A stretch of 64,000 nt of DNA. It comes from Smithellaceae bacterium. Its GTDB lineage: Bacteria; Desulfobacterota; Syntrophia; Syntrophales; Smithellaceae. The notes under the pieces were generated by a model that saw only the letters and a list, made by a program, of their open reading frames with translations, was not told the DNA's origin and searched no databases. The DNA is taken from assembly GCA_028693285.1 (NCBI GenBank), contig JAQUVQ010000008.1:1-64000 (forward strand), written 5' to 3'. A program made the translations under genes and the position numbers. Numbering within the stretch: the first letter of the stretch is position 1; each line of letters begins with the position of its first letter. Below are positions 6,866 to 15,095 of the stretch, one piece after another.

Positions 6866-8860
6866 TTATACCGCCGGGGATCCGTCGGCGGGGTTTCCCT
6901 CCAGCTTCTTCAGCCCCAGGTCGATGGCGCTGTGGCTGCCGAAAAGAATCAACTGATCTTCCGCCTCGAAAACAAAATCGCCGGGCGGATTCGTGATGGT
7001 CTGGTTTTTGCGGATGATGTTGATGATCATGGCGCCCGTTTCCGCCTTCAGGTTGACGTCGCGGATGCTTTTGCCGATCGTCGGGTTGCCGGGGGCGATG
7101 TAGCAGGTTTCAATGGTGCCCTGCGCCAGAATCTGGCCGATCTGGTCGAAGGCCTCCTGGGTATAGCGCACTTCGCGCAAAATGCCGTAGGATTTGTTCC
7201 GGATGATGTTGCCCTGCGCCAGCACGATGCTGTTGGGAATGTGAAACATCTTGAGGACGCGGCTGAAGATCTGAATGGAGGTCTCGAATTCCTCGGGGAT
7301 GACATCGTCGGCGCCCAGGGCCAGCAGTTCCTCGATGTCGGCAAGGTATTTCGTCCGGACGATCACGTGCAGCTTCGGATTGAGGGCTTTGGCGTTGGAC
7401 AGGCAGTTTTTCGTAAGAAAACGGTCGGAGATGGCGATGACCATGACGCGCGCCTTCTCCACGCCGGCGCGCCGCAGAATTTCCACGTTGGACGCGTCGC
7501 CCCAGAGCGCGTTTGTGTCCCCGCCGTTTTTCGCCTTTTTGATTTTCTGGAAATTCAGATCGATCATGGCGTAGCTGATGGCGGTATTTTTCAGCACCCT
7601 GGCCAGATTTCTGCCGTTGAGCCCCATCCCGCAGATAATCACGTGGTTGTAAAGGGAAATGCGCTGACCCTGAAGGGGGCCGGTGGAATCGGAATGCGAA
7701 GAGTTTTTGCGGTTGAGCAGCCCGTAGGCCAGCGAGGCCAAAAGGGGCGTGATGACAAAAGTCAGAACCGACGCGCCGATGAAGGTCTGATAAATGTCCC
7801 CGGCAATGATCTGGCTTCGGTAGCCCTGCGAGGCCAGAACAAAGGAAAATTCGCCGATCTGGGACAGCAGGACTCCGCAGAGTATCGCGCTTCGCAAAGG
7901 ATACTTCATCAGGAAGACCAGGCTCGCAACCACGGCAAACTTGATGAGAATGATCCCCAGAGAGGCCAGCAGGATGGGTCCGGGATGGGCCTTGAGAAAA
8001 TCAAGATTGAGAATCATGCCGAAGGATACGAAAAACACGGACAGGAAGACGTCGCGGAAGGGGCTGACATCGCTGATGATCTGGTGCGTGAAATCCGTGT
8101 CGGAAAGAGCCAGGCCGGCAAGGAACGCGCCGATGGCGAGCGACAGACCCAGCGATTCCGTGATCCAGGCGATCCCCATGGTGATGACCACGGACACGAT
8201 GACCAGCACGTCGCGCATGTTCATGCTGACGAGGCGCTCCAGCGCAAACGGGATCACGTACCTGCCCGCGACCAGAATCACGACAATGATCAGGAGGGAC
8301 TTGAAAAGCTTCCAGAGAATCAGAAGGGCGTCCGGACCGCTGCCGGCGGCCAGAAAGGGGATCATCAGCATCATCGGCACGACCATGATGTCCTGGAATA
8401 AAATGACGCCGACGGAGATTCGCCCCTGCGGCGACGATTCGTCGTCCCGATCCTTGAGGATTTTCAGAATCAGCGCCGAGGAGCTGTGGACCAGCAGAAA
8501 GCCGATCAGGACGGACTGGCTGACGCTGAGCTGCATGGCCAGTCCGGCGAGCAGTCCGACGACGAAGGTGCAGAAAAGCTGCAGACCGCCCGTGAGGAGA
8601 ATCTCGGAGAGGTGCTTCAGAAAGCGGGACAGCCGGATCTCGACGGCGATGGTGAACATCAGAAATGCGACGCCGATGTCCGCCATCAGTGAAATGCCGG
8701 CGATGTCGTCGATCAGTTTCAGGCCGAAAGGCCCGATCAGAATGCCGGTGATGAGAAAGCCGATGATGGAAGGGATCTTGATTTTATTGAAGATATAGAT
8801 GACCGGAATGGAGAAGCCTAAAATGATGATCAATTGGTGAAAAAACTTCAGTCCGTCCAC
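6866..8860 (-). CDS. KefB-type monovalent cation:proton antiporter (CPA2) with RCK domain
   Basis: Protein of 664 aa. About 12 membrane segments fill residues 1-370 (e.g. IPSIIGFLITGILIGPFGL, a CPA2 hallmark). Then follows a TrkA-N/RCK Rossmann domain (HVIICGMGLNGRNLARVL, with the G-x-G-x-x-G nucleotide site) and a TrkA-C domain (about 575-655). Family role: K+ (or Na+) efflux in exchange for H+, gated by nucleotide or thiol ligands. I use the GTG at 8860, which has GGAAAGG at SD distance and begins directly at the first membrane helix. The longer frame adds 35 polar residues without an SD. It is a likely operon with the downstream enoyl-CoA hydratase. Confidence 0.8.
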   Translation of the reverse strand: MDGLKFFHQLIIILGFSIPVIYIFNKIKIPSIIGFLITGILIGPFGLKLIDDIAGISLMADIGVAFLMFTIAVEIRLSRFLKHLSEILLTGGLQLFCTFVVGLLAGLAMQLSVSQSVLIGFLLVHSSSALILKILKDRDDESSPQGRISVGVILFQDIMVVPMMLMIPFLAAGSGPDALLILWKLFKSLLIIVVILVAGRYVIPFALERLVSMNMRDVLVIVSVVITMGIAWITESLGLSLAIGAFLAGLALSDTDFTHQIISDVSPFRDVFLSVFFVSFGMILNLDFLKAHPGPILLASLGIILIKFAVVASLVFLMKYPLRSAILCGVLLSQIGEFSFVLASQGYRSQIIAGDIYQTFIGASVLTFVITPLLASLAYGLLNRKNSSHSDSTGPLQGQRISLYNHVIICGMGLNGRNLARVLKNTAISYAMIDLNFQKIKKAKNGGDTNALWGDASNVEILRRAGVEKARVMVIAISDRFLTKNCLSNAKALNPKLHVIVRTKYLADIEELLALGADDVIPEEFETSIQIFSRVLKMFHIPNSIVLAQGNIIRNKSYGILREVRYTQEAFDQIGQILAQGTIETCYIAPGNPTIGKSIRDVNLKAETGAMIINIIRKNQTITNPPGDFVFEAEDQLILFGSHSAIDLGLKKLEGNPADGSPAV

Positions 8861-8958
8861 GGGCCTTTCCGATCGTTGAAGGGAATTTGCTTTGTTTTTT
8901 CGTTTATCACTGATTGGAAAAATTTTCCAAAAAAACATCGCCGGAGCGCTGATTTTGA

Positions 8959-8987
8959 TTGACAAAACCCTTCCGGGGAATTATTAT
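8959..8987 (+). promoter_or_regulatory. cimA leader promoter
   Basis: TTGACA at 8959-8964 and TATTAT at 8982-8987 with an exact 17-base spacer: a near-consensus sigma-70 promoter. It starts transcription about 14-26 bases before the isoleucine leader peptide. Confidence 0.8.
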
Positions 8988-9007
8988 TCCGCAAAATTCG
9001 TTATTTA

Positions 9008-9094
9008 ATGGTACGGACCATGAATGCCGGGCGAGCCATCATCATTAGCAGAATAATTATCCGCTTCCCCCGAGGAGGCCTGGCCGTGGAGTAG
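9008..9094 (+). CDS. Isoleucine-rich leader peptide of cimA
   Basis: An uninterrupted 28-codon frame ending in TAG between the promoter and an intrinsic terminator. Codons 11-18 read Ile-Ile-Ile-Ser-Arg-Ile-Ile-Ile (ATC ATC ATT AGC AGA ATA ATT ATC), six isoleucine codons in eight. The first ATG (9008) has no clear SD; an in-frame ATG at 9020 has ACGGACC upstream and may be the real start. The next gene makes citramalate, the first step of threonine-independent isoleucine synthesis. A ribosome waiting for Ile-tRNA over these codons would therefore be the sensor of a classical attenuator. The peptide itself need have no function. Confidence 0.85.
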   Translation: MVRTMNAGRAIIISRIIIRFPRGGLAVE

Positions 9095-9118
9095 CTGAAA
9101 TTTACGCTCAAGAAATTC

Positions 9119-9156
9119 AAATCCGCTGCCAGGGAAACCGGGCAGCGGATTTTTTT
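9119..9156 (+). terminator. cimA attenuator terminator
   Basis: Perfect 12-bp stem (9119-9130 with 9141-9152), 10-base loop, then a T run to 9156, ending 19 bases before the cimA ATG. An upstream stretch at 9088-9103 can imperfectly pair with the left arm (GG, AGC, ATTT blocks). That would be the competing antiterminator; this pairing is tentative. Confidence 0.85.
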
Positions 9157-9175
9157 ATGGGAAAGAGAGGAAACC

Positions 9176-10753
9176 ATGACGCAAAACAGGATTTTGATTT
9201 ACGATACGACGCTCCGCGACGGCACGCAGGGAGAGCAGGTCACCTTTTCCGCCGAAGAAAAGCTGCGGATTGCGCGCAGGCTGGATGACGTCCATTTTCA
9301 CTACATTGAAGGCGGCTGGCCCGGCTCCAACCCCAAGGACATGCGCTTTTTTGAAATGGCCAAAACGGTGAAGTTTAAAAATGCCAGATTGACCGCGTTC
9401 AGCTCCACCCGAAAGCCGCGCATCCGGCCCGATGCCTGCCCCAATCTCAAGGCGCTGATTCGGGCCGAAACCCCGGCCGTGGCGATCTTCGGCAAGGCCT
9501 GGGATCTGCATGTTGCCGACATTCTGAAAGTGACCCCGGATGAAAATCTGTCCATGATCCGCGACTCCATCGCCTACATGAAGGCCAGGGGCAAAGAGGT
9601 GCTTTTCGACGCGGAGCATTTTTTTGACGGCTGCAAGAACAATCCCCGGTATGCCCTTCAGGTGGTCAGGACCGCGCTCGACGCGGGCGCGGACAGGATC
9701 ATTTTCTGCGATACGAACGGCGGGGCCATGCCGCATGAGGTGAGCGCCGTTCTGGGAAAAGCATCCGCCGTTATTCCAATGGAGAAGGCCGGCATTCACG
9801 CCCACAATGACTGCGGCCTGGCCGTCGCCAATTCTCTTGCGGCGGTCCGGGAAGGCGTGAGAATCGTTCAGGGAACGGTCAACGGCTACGGCGAGCGGTG
9901 CGGAAACGCCGATCTGACCTCCGTGATCGCCAATCTGCAGCTCAAAATGAAAATGCGCTGCCTGCCGGTGGCCTCGATCCGGCAGCTCACGAACCTTTCC
10001 CTGTACGTCAGCGACGTGGCCAACATTCCGCCCCAGATGTCGAGGCCTTTTGTGGGGAAGAGCGCGTTTGCGCACAAGGGGGGCGTTCACGTCAGCGCCG
10101 TGACGAAAAATTCGGCGGCCTACGAACACATGCCGCCGGAGCTGGTCGGCAACAGCCGGCGCGTGCTGGTCTCCGACATGGCCGGCAAAAGCAATATCGC
10201 CTACAAGGCCAGGGCCCTGGGCATCGAGCTGGACGGGAAAAACGCGCTGGGCAAGGTGGTGCGCCAAGTCAAGCTGATGGAGGACAAGGGGTATCAGTTC
10301 GACGCGGCCGACGGGTCGCTGTCGATTCTGATGAAAAAAGCGATCGGCCAGTTTGTGGAGCCCTTCATGCTGGAGTGCTTCAGCGTGGTCACCTCCAGGA
10401 CGCTGGACAACCCCTGTCTGTCGCAGGCCACGATCAAGATTTCCGTGGGCGGCGAGGAGGAGCTGACGGCCGCCGAAGGCAACGGTCCGGTGAACGCGCT
10501 CGACCATGCCCTGCGCAAGGCGCTGACCAAATTCTATCCGCAAATCAAGGAAATGCACCTGGTGGACTTCAAGGTGCGCACGCTGGAAGGCTCCGAAGGC
10601 ACGGCCGCGGGCGTCCGCGTTTTGCTGGATTCGACGGACGGCTCCGAGCTCTGGAGCACGACGGGCGTTTCCGAAAACATCATCGAGGCGAGCTGGCAGG
10701 CGCTCATCGACAGCATCGAGTACAAGCTCAGCAAAGACCGGAAAAAGAGGTGA
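9176..10753 (+). CDS. cimA: (R)-citramalate synthase
   Basis: Protein of 525 aa that condenses acetyl-CoA and pyruvate to citramalate, giving 2-oxobutyrate for isoleucine without threonine deaminase. N-terminal HMGL-like TIM barrel: LIYDTTLRDGTQGEQVTFSA (metal and catalytic residues), YIEGGWPGSNPKD, and HAHNDCGLAVANSLAAVREG as the metal-binding His motif. GVHVSAVTKNSAAYEH and a C-terminal LeuA-type regulatory dimer domain (about 400-510) follow. The GGWPGSNPKD segment separates CimA from homocitrate and isopropylmalate synthases. AGAGAGG precedes the ATG. It sits directly behind an Ile-rich leader peptide and terminator, which supports the isoleucine assignment independently of homology. Confidence 0.93.
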   Translation: MTQNRILIYDTTLRDGTQGEQVTFSAEEKLRIARRLDDVHFHYIEGGWPGSNPKDMRFFEMAKTVKFKNARLTAFSSTRKPRIRPDACPNLKALIRAETPAVAIFGKAWDLHVADILKVTPDENLSMIRDSIAYMKARGKEVLFDAEHFFDGCKNNPRYALQVVRTALDAGADRIIFCDTNGGAMPHEVSAVLGKASAVIPMEKAGIHAHNDCGLAVANSLAAVREGVRIVQGTVNGYGERCGNADLTSVIANLQLKMKMRCLPVASIRQLTNLSLYVSDVANIPPQMSRPFVGKSAFAHKGGVHVSAVTKNSAAYEHMPPELVGNSRRVLVSDMAGKSNIAYKARALGIELDGKNALGKVVRQVKLMEDKGYQFDAADGSLSILMKKAIGQFVEPFMLECFSVVTSRTLDNPCLSQATIKISVGGEEELTAAEGNGPVNALDHALRKALTKFYPQIKEMHLVDFKVRTLEGSEGTAAGVRVLLDSTDGSELWSTTGVSENIIEASWQALIDSIEYKLSKDRKKR

Positions 10754-10841
10754 CGACCGCTGATTTTTTGGCCGTTTGCAGCCATTGCTAAATCTTTCAA
10801 TTGCTGATATGGAAGCCCAACGTAAAGCGAGGGCTCGAACG

Positions 10842-11447
10842 GTGTTGTCCATAAACAGCCAGAATCCCCAGATGCGCCTCATTCGAAAGGCGACGGATGT
10901 GTTGAGGGACGGCGGCATTATCATCTACCCGACGGATACAGTGTACGGCCTGGGCTGTGATTTATCGAACAAGCGAGGCATTGAGAAAATATACGAGATT
11001 AAAAGAAGAAACAAAAAACGCCCTTTAAGTTTTGTCTGTTCCGATCTGAAGCACATCAGTCAGTACGCGCTGGTCACGGATTATGCTTATAAAACCATGA
11101 AGCGGTTTTTGCCAGGACCCTACACGTTTATTCTGGAAGCATCCCGTCTGGTTCCGCGGATCATTTTGCCGAAAAGGCCGACGACGGGCATTCGCGTTCC
11201 GGACAACCAGATTTGTCTTGCTTTGATCCGGGAGCTCGGGCAGCCGATTATCAGCACCAGCGTTCAGACCCTGGACGGGGAAGACCTCGGCGATCCCGTG
11301 ATCATCAACGAACACTTCGGGCGCGTGGTGGATCTGATTATTGACGGAGGGATCATCGTTCCCGAGCCGTCGAGCGTCGTCAGCCTGGTGGACGACCGGA
11401 TTGAAGTTCTTCGAACTGGAAAAGGCGACGTGAGCGCCTTTATATAA
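10842..11447 (+). CDS. YciO/Sua5/YrdC family protein (threonylcarbamoyl-AMP synthase-like)
   Basis: Protein of about 201 aa with a YrdC domain. Key segments are IIIYPTDTVYGLGCD, KKRPLSFVCSD (the K-R-P-S/T nucleotide-binding motif variant), GPYTFILEAS, TTGIRVPDN and PIISTS. YrdC/Sua5 enzymes make threonylcarbamoyl-AMP from Thr, bicarbonate and ATP for tRNA t6A. The N-terminal SINSQNPQ...LIRKATDVLRDGG and the length fit the YciO subgroup, whose activity is less certain. I take the GTG at 10842 with GAGGG upstream; an ATG at 10809 and TTG at 10776 are longer options. It is co-directional between cimA and the RNase gene. Confidence 0.8.
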   Translation: MLSINSQNPQMRLIRKATDVLRDGGIIIYPTDTVYGLGCDLSNKRGIEKIYEIKRRNKKRPLSFVCSDLKHISQYALVTDYAYKTMKRFLPGPYTFILEASRLVPRIILPKRPTTGIRVPDNQICLALIRELGQPIISTSVQTLDGEDLGDPVIINEHFGRVVDLIIDGGIIVPEPSSVVSLVDDRIEVLRTGKGDVSAFI

Positions 11448-11518
11448 AATACACGAAGCGGCGGGATGTCATGTCCGTCAGCCGCGCGGCCCGGGAAAGG
11501 CCGCCCAAAAGGATCCTT

Positions 11519-13390
11519 ATGAAACATGTAATGCTCGTTAACGCCGTGCACAAGGAGCAAATGCGCATGGCCACGGTTGACGAAAAAGGCAAGCTGATTG
11601 ATTTTAACATTCAAATGGCCGTTCGGGAACCGATCACCGGGAACATTTACAAAGGCAAGGTGCTGAAGGTCGAACGCGGCCTGCAGGCGGCTTTTGTGGA
11701 TTACGGCGGCGTCAAGGACGGTTTTCTTCCCCTGCGCGACGTCAGCCACGAATACCTGACCGAACCGGAAAACGGTTCCTCCGGCGGCAGGGCCGTTCTG
11801 AAGACGGGCCAGGAAATCATCGTGCAGGTGGTCCGGGAAATCATCGGCAACAAGGGCGCCCTGCTGACGTCGTACATCTCCCTGCCCGGACGGTATCTCG
11901 TGCTGCTTCCCAACAAGCTCTGCGGCGGCATCTCCCGGAAAATCGAAAGTGAGGAAGACCGCCGGAAGATCAAGACGCTGATGGACCAGATCAAGGTTCC
12001 CGAGGGGATGGGTTTTATCGTCCGCACGGCCGGGATCAACCGAACCAAGCAGGAAATTCAGCGCGACTACCAGTTCCTGATGCGCCTGTGGAAGGAGATC
12101 ACCAAGAAGGCCGAAGACGCCTCCGAACCGTCTCTGCTCTACCAGGAGACGGATTTCGGCGTGCGGTCGCTGCGCGACTACCTGACGCAGGAAATGGACG
12201 AAATCTGGGTGGACGAGGTGGAAACCTTCCGCAAGATGCGCGCGTACCTGAAAGCGGTCGCCCCCCGCCATTTGCGAATCCTGAAGCAGTACAAGGACAA
12301 GACTCCGATTTTTGAGCGCAACTCGCTGGAAGAGCAGATCCGGGTGATTTACCAGGAACGCGTGGAGCTCAAGTCCGGCGGCTACATCATTATCAATCCC
12401 ACGGAAGCCATGATCACCATCGACGTCAATTCCGGACGCGGGTCGAACAAGCGAAACATCGAAGAAACCGCTTTCCGGACGAATGTGGATGCCTGTGAAG
12501 AAATCGCGCGCCAGCTCAGGCTGCGCGACCTGGGCGGTCTGATCGTCATCGATTTCATCGATATGATCGACAAGAAGCACATTGCCGAAGTGGAAAAGGC
12601 CTTCAAGAAGGCGCTGAGCATGGATCGCGCCAGAATTCAGCTTTCGCGCATCTCCAAGTTCGGCCTGATGGAGCTGTCCCGGCAGAAAAAACAGTCCACG
12701 ATTCAGGAAATCAGCTACACGACCTGTCCGTACTGCGCCGGCAGCGGTCTGCGCCCCTCTCTGGAGTACGCCTCTCTCGGGGCGTTTCGCAAAATCGAAT
12801 CGGAGGCGGTCAAGGGCACCTATTCGGAGCTGAGGGTCAGCCTGCCGCATGAAATCGCCCTGTACATCCTGAACAACAAACGGACCGAGCTTTTGAAGCT
12901 GGAGTCAACCTTCGGCGTCTGCCTGATTATCGAAGGAAAACCCGATATGGCGTGGGACAATTTCGAAATTCAGCAGTCCATGAAGGAGCAGGCCCTGGAA
13001 GTCAGCGCCATTCAGGGAGTGCCCCTGCTGAACCTTGCGGAAAAGACGGAGCCGGACGCGGAGGGCGGTGAAAAGCCGGAAGCGGAAGCCGGCGAAGCCG
13101 AAGAGCCCCCCAGGAAAAAGGGGCGGCGCCGTTCCCGCCACAAGAAAAGAAAATCGCCGGAGGCATTAAAAGGCTCCGTTGCGACGGAAGACGCTTTGCC
13201 CGACGCGCAGCCTTCCCCCGGCGGGATGGCGCCTCCGGTTTCCTCCTCGCAGTTTTCGCGTTTTCCCGTCAAGCCGCTGAAGATTGTCGGCGCGCTGCCG
13301 GAAGAATTCTTTCCGGTGGACTTAAGCGGCGATCTTTTCACGCCGGAAATGGATCAGGAAGATACGGGCCCGGAGCAGGAGGATAACTGA
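11519..13390 (+). CDS. Ribonuclease G/E family endoribonuclease
   Basis: Protein of 623 aa. It has an S1 RNA-binding domain at residues about 35-115 (GNIYKGKVLKVERGLQAAFVDYG), an RNase-H-like/DNase-I-like catalytic core with the paired metal aspartates in AMITIDVNSGRG and GLIVIDFIDM, and the zinc-link TCPYCAGSG. Core length matches RNase G. The C terminus adds about 110 residues, with a basic patch (RKKGRRRSRHKKRK) and acidic stretches, so it is longer than typical RNase G and far shorter than E. coli RNase E. It would process 16S rRNA 5' ends and degrade mRNA. Start at the ATG at 11519 with AAAAGGATC upstream; the longer frame adds 16 residues. Confidence 0.9.
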   Translation: MKHVMLVNAVHKEQMRMATVDEKGKLIDFNIQMAVREPITGNIYKGKVLKVERGLQAAFVDYGGVKDGFLPLRDVSHEYLTEPENGSSGGRAVLKTGQEIIVQVVREIIGNKGALLTSYISLPGRYLVLLPNKLCGGISRKIESEEDRRKIKTLMDQIKVPEGMGFIVRTAGINRTKQEIQRDYQFLMRLWKEITKKAEDASEPSLLYQETDFGVRSLRDYLTQEMDEIWVDEVETFRKMRAYLKAVAPRHLRILKQYKDKTPIFERNSLEEQIRVIYQERVELKSGGYIIINPTEAMITIDVNSGRGSNKRNIEETAFRTNVDACEEIARQLRLRDLGGLIVIDFIDMIDKKHIAEVEKAFKKALSMDRARIQLSRISKFGLMELSRQKKQSTIQEISYTTCPYCAGSGLRPSLEYASLGAFRKIESEAVKGTYSELRVSLPHEIALYILNNKRTELLKLESTFGVCLIIEGKPDMAWDNFEIQQSMKEQALEVSAIQGVPLLNLAEKTEPDAEGGEKPEAEAGEAEEPPRKKGRRRSRHKKRKSPEALKGSVATEDALPDAQPSPGGMAPPVSSSQFSRFPVKPLKIVGALPEEFFPVDLSGDLFTPEMDQEDTGPEQEDN

Positions 13391-13454
13391 ATGACCCTTC
13401 GAAGACTTCCCGAAGGCCCGGACCGCTCCGTCTCTGCGTCAGGGAGGACAGCGC

Positions 13455-14429
13455 ATGGCGGATGAAATCCGAAAGGGGCTTTTCCGGATCTCCGTGCCGT
13501 TGCCGAACAGTCCGCTCAAGGACCTGAACTCCTACGTGATCCGGGGCGAAGACCGCAATCTGATCATCGACACGGGTTTCAACCGAACCGTCTGCTACGA
13601 AGCGATGCAGGCAGGCCTGGCCGAACTGGGGATCGATCTGAATCAGACCGATTTCATGCTGACCCACATGCATGCCGACCACACCGGCCTGGTGACGAGG
13701 CTGGCGACGAAAACCAGCCGAATATTCTTCGGCAGGATCGACGCGCGCGTTTTTGACGGCGATCACGGCTGGCAGTCCCTGATTGACTTCGCCGCCCTGA
13801 ACGGTTTTCCCGTCGACGAGCTTCAGAAGGCGCTCGCCAGTCATCCGGGATTCAAATACAGTCCGCAGCAAAAGCCTGTCTTTACCCTGCTGGACGACGG
13901 CGACGTAATCGAATGCGGAGGCTACCGGCTGCGATGCGTCGCCACGCCGGGCCACACGCAGGGGCACATCTGCCTGTATGAGGAGGATCAGAGAATTTTC
14001 TTTTCCGGCGACCACGTCCTGTTCGACATTACGCCGCACATCGAGTCGTGGGCCTATGAGACCAATTCGCTTTCGGACTACCTGGCCAGCCTGGACCGGG
14101 TGTATGCCCTGCCGGTGGAACTGGTCCTGCCCGGACACCGGAATTTTCAGGGGGATCTGAAGGACAGGATCCGCGAGCTGAAGCATCACCACCGCGAACG
14201 GGCGGATGAAGTGCTGGAGGTTCTGGGCGGCCGGGCGATGAATGCCTATGAGATTGCCGCGGGGATGACCTGGGACATCGACTGCGAAACCTGGGAGGAT
14301 TTTCCGATTGCCCAGAAGTGGTTTGCCACCGGGGAAGCCATCGCGCATCTGCGCTTCCTGGAGGGAGAAGGCCGGATTCACCGCCATACCGATCAGGCGG
14401 TTGTCGCCTTTTCGGCCGTCCGTCCCTGA
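13455..14429 (+). CDS. MBL-fold metallo-hydrolase
   Basis: Protein of 324 aa. The metallo-beta-lactamase fold is evident: NLIIDTGFN, MLTHMHADHTGLV (H-x-H-x-D-H metal site), TPGHTQGHICLYE (third His), FFSGDHVLFDITPHI (bridging Asp) and LVLPGHRNF (final His). After residue 230 comes a helical C-terminal region (ELKHHHRERADEVLEVLGGRAMNAYEIAAG) like the winged-helix tail seen in LACTB2-type hydrolases. The substrate is unknown; hydrolysis of a thioester or nucleic acid end would fit the family. The ATG has GGGAGGACAGC upstream. It is downstream of the RNase gene by 64 bases. Confidence 0.85.
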   Translation: MADEIRKGLFRISVPLPNSPLKDLNSYVIRGEDRNLIIDTGFNRTVCYEAMQAGLAELGIDLNQTDFMLTHMHADHTGLVTRLATKTSRIFFGRIDARVFDGDHGWQSLIDFAALNGFPVDELQKALASHPGFKYSPQQKPVFTLLDDGDVIECGGYRLRCVATPGHTQGHICLYEEDQRIFFSGDHVLFDITPHIESWAYETNSLSDYLASLDRVYALPVELVLPGHRNFQGDLKDRIRELKHHHRERADEVLEVLGGRAMNAYEIAAGMTWDIDCETWEDFPIAQKWFATGEAIAHLRFLEGEGRIHRHTDQAVVAFSAVRP

Positions 14430-14486
14430 TTCGTCCCGTTCAGGATGCCGGCGATGGTCTGCCGCTTCATTTCAAATCAAACCAAA

Positions 14487-14515
14487 GCGGGGAACGGTCT
14501 GCAACCGTTCCCCGC
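14487..14515 (-). terminator. Hairpin between convergent genes, terminator of the MaoC gene
   Basis: Perfect 12-bp stem (14487-14498 with 14504-14515), 5-base loop. On the minus strand it is followed by the T-rich TTTGGTTTGATTTG. It lies 11 bases past the MaoC-like stop codon and may also stop the opposing transcript. Confidence 0.75.
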
Positions 14516-14526
14516 TCGATGACCTG

Positions 14527-14985
14527 TCAGAAAAAAACCATGGCCAGCGCTTCCGCGACGCACGCCGGTTTGTCCTGCCCTTCCATTTCAATGGTATGCG
14601 TCTGGCGGATCAAAAGACGGTTGCCCGGCTTTTCTTCCACGCCGGACAGCACGATCCGGTCGCGGATGTTCGATCCCGAAGGAACGGGATTGAGAAAACG
14701 CACCTTGTCCAGACCGTAGTTGATGGACATCTTCGCGCCTTCGATCTTCACGGGCGCCTGGTAGCTGAAAAAAGGGATGTGCGAAAGCGTCAGGAATCCG
14801 TGCGCGATGGTCCGGCCGAACGGTCCGGCGGCGGCCTTTTCCGCGTCCACATGAATCCACTGGTGGTCGCCGGTGCTGTCGGCGAACTGGTTGATCTGCG
14901 CCTGCGTCACCTGTTTCCAGCCGGAAACAAAAACTTCCTTCCCGAGGTGCGGCTGCAATTCTTTTAGTACCGATTCGATCGACAT
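14527..14985 (-). CDS. MaoC-like (R)-specific enoyl-CoA hydratase
   Basis: Protein of 152 aa with a hot-dog fold. The diagnostic segment is INQFADSTGDHQWIHVDAEKAA...FGRTIAHGFLTLS, which carries the catalytic Asp and His of the MaoC/NodN hydratase motif (D-x4-H and the G-x-x-I-A-H-G-F loop). Family role: reversible hydration of trans-2-enoyl-CoA to (R)-3-hydroxyacyl-CoA. AGGAGGGGAAAAT precedes the ATG. It follows the two nitronate monooxygenase homologues with a 110-base gap and is probably the last gene of the MerR-headed operon. Confidence 0.85.
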   Translation of the reverse strand: MSIESVLKELQPHLGKEVFVSGWKQVTQAQINQFADSTGDHQWIHVDAEKAAAGPFGRTIAHGFLTLSHIPFFSYQAPVKIEGAKMSINYGLDKVRFLNPVPSGSNIRDRIVLSGVEEKPGNRLLIRQTHTIEMEGQDKPACVAEALAMVFF

Positions 14986-15095
14986 ATTTTCCCCTCCTTG
15001 TCCCGGATCTTCGGCCCGGCCGTGCCGGCCTGCCTGCTCGAAAAGCGGGCCGCGGGGAGCGCCCGCGAACCCCTTGCCGCGTTCCGTCCTGCGCG

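Noticed and set aside
6932-8401. 489-residue open frame on the plus strand across the KefB-type gene
   Set aside because: Antisense shadow of a well-recognised transporter with no domain, SD or promoter.
9155-10924. 589-residue open frame on the minus strand across cimA
   Set aside because: Low-complexity, His/Gly/Arg-rich translation complementary to a clear CimA; a GC-bias shadow.
11264-12850. 528-residue open frame on the minus strand across yciO and the RNase gene
   Set aside because: Antisense to conserved S1/RNase E/G sequence; no recognisable protein pattern.
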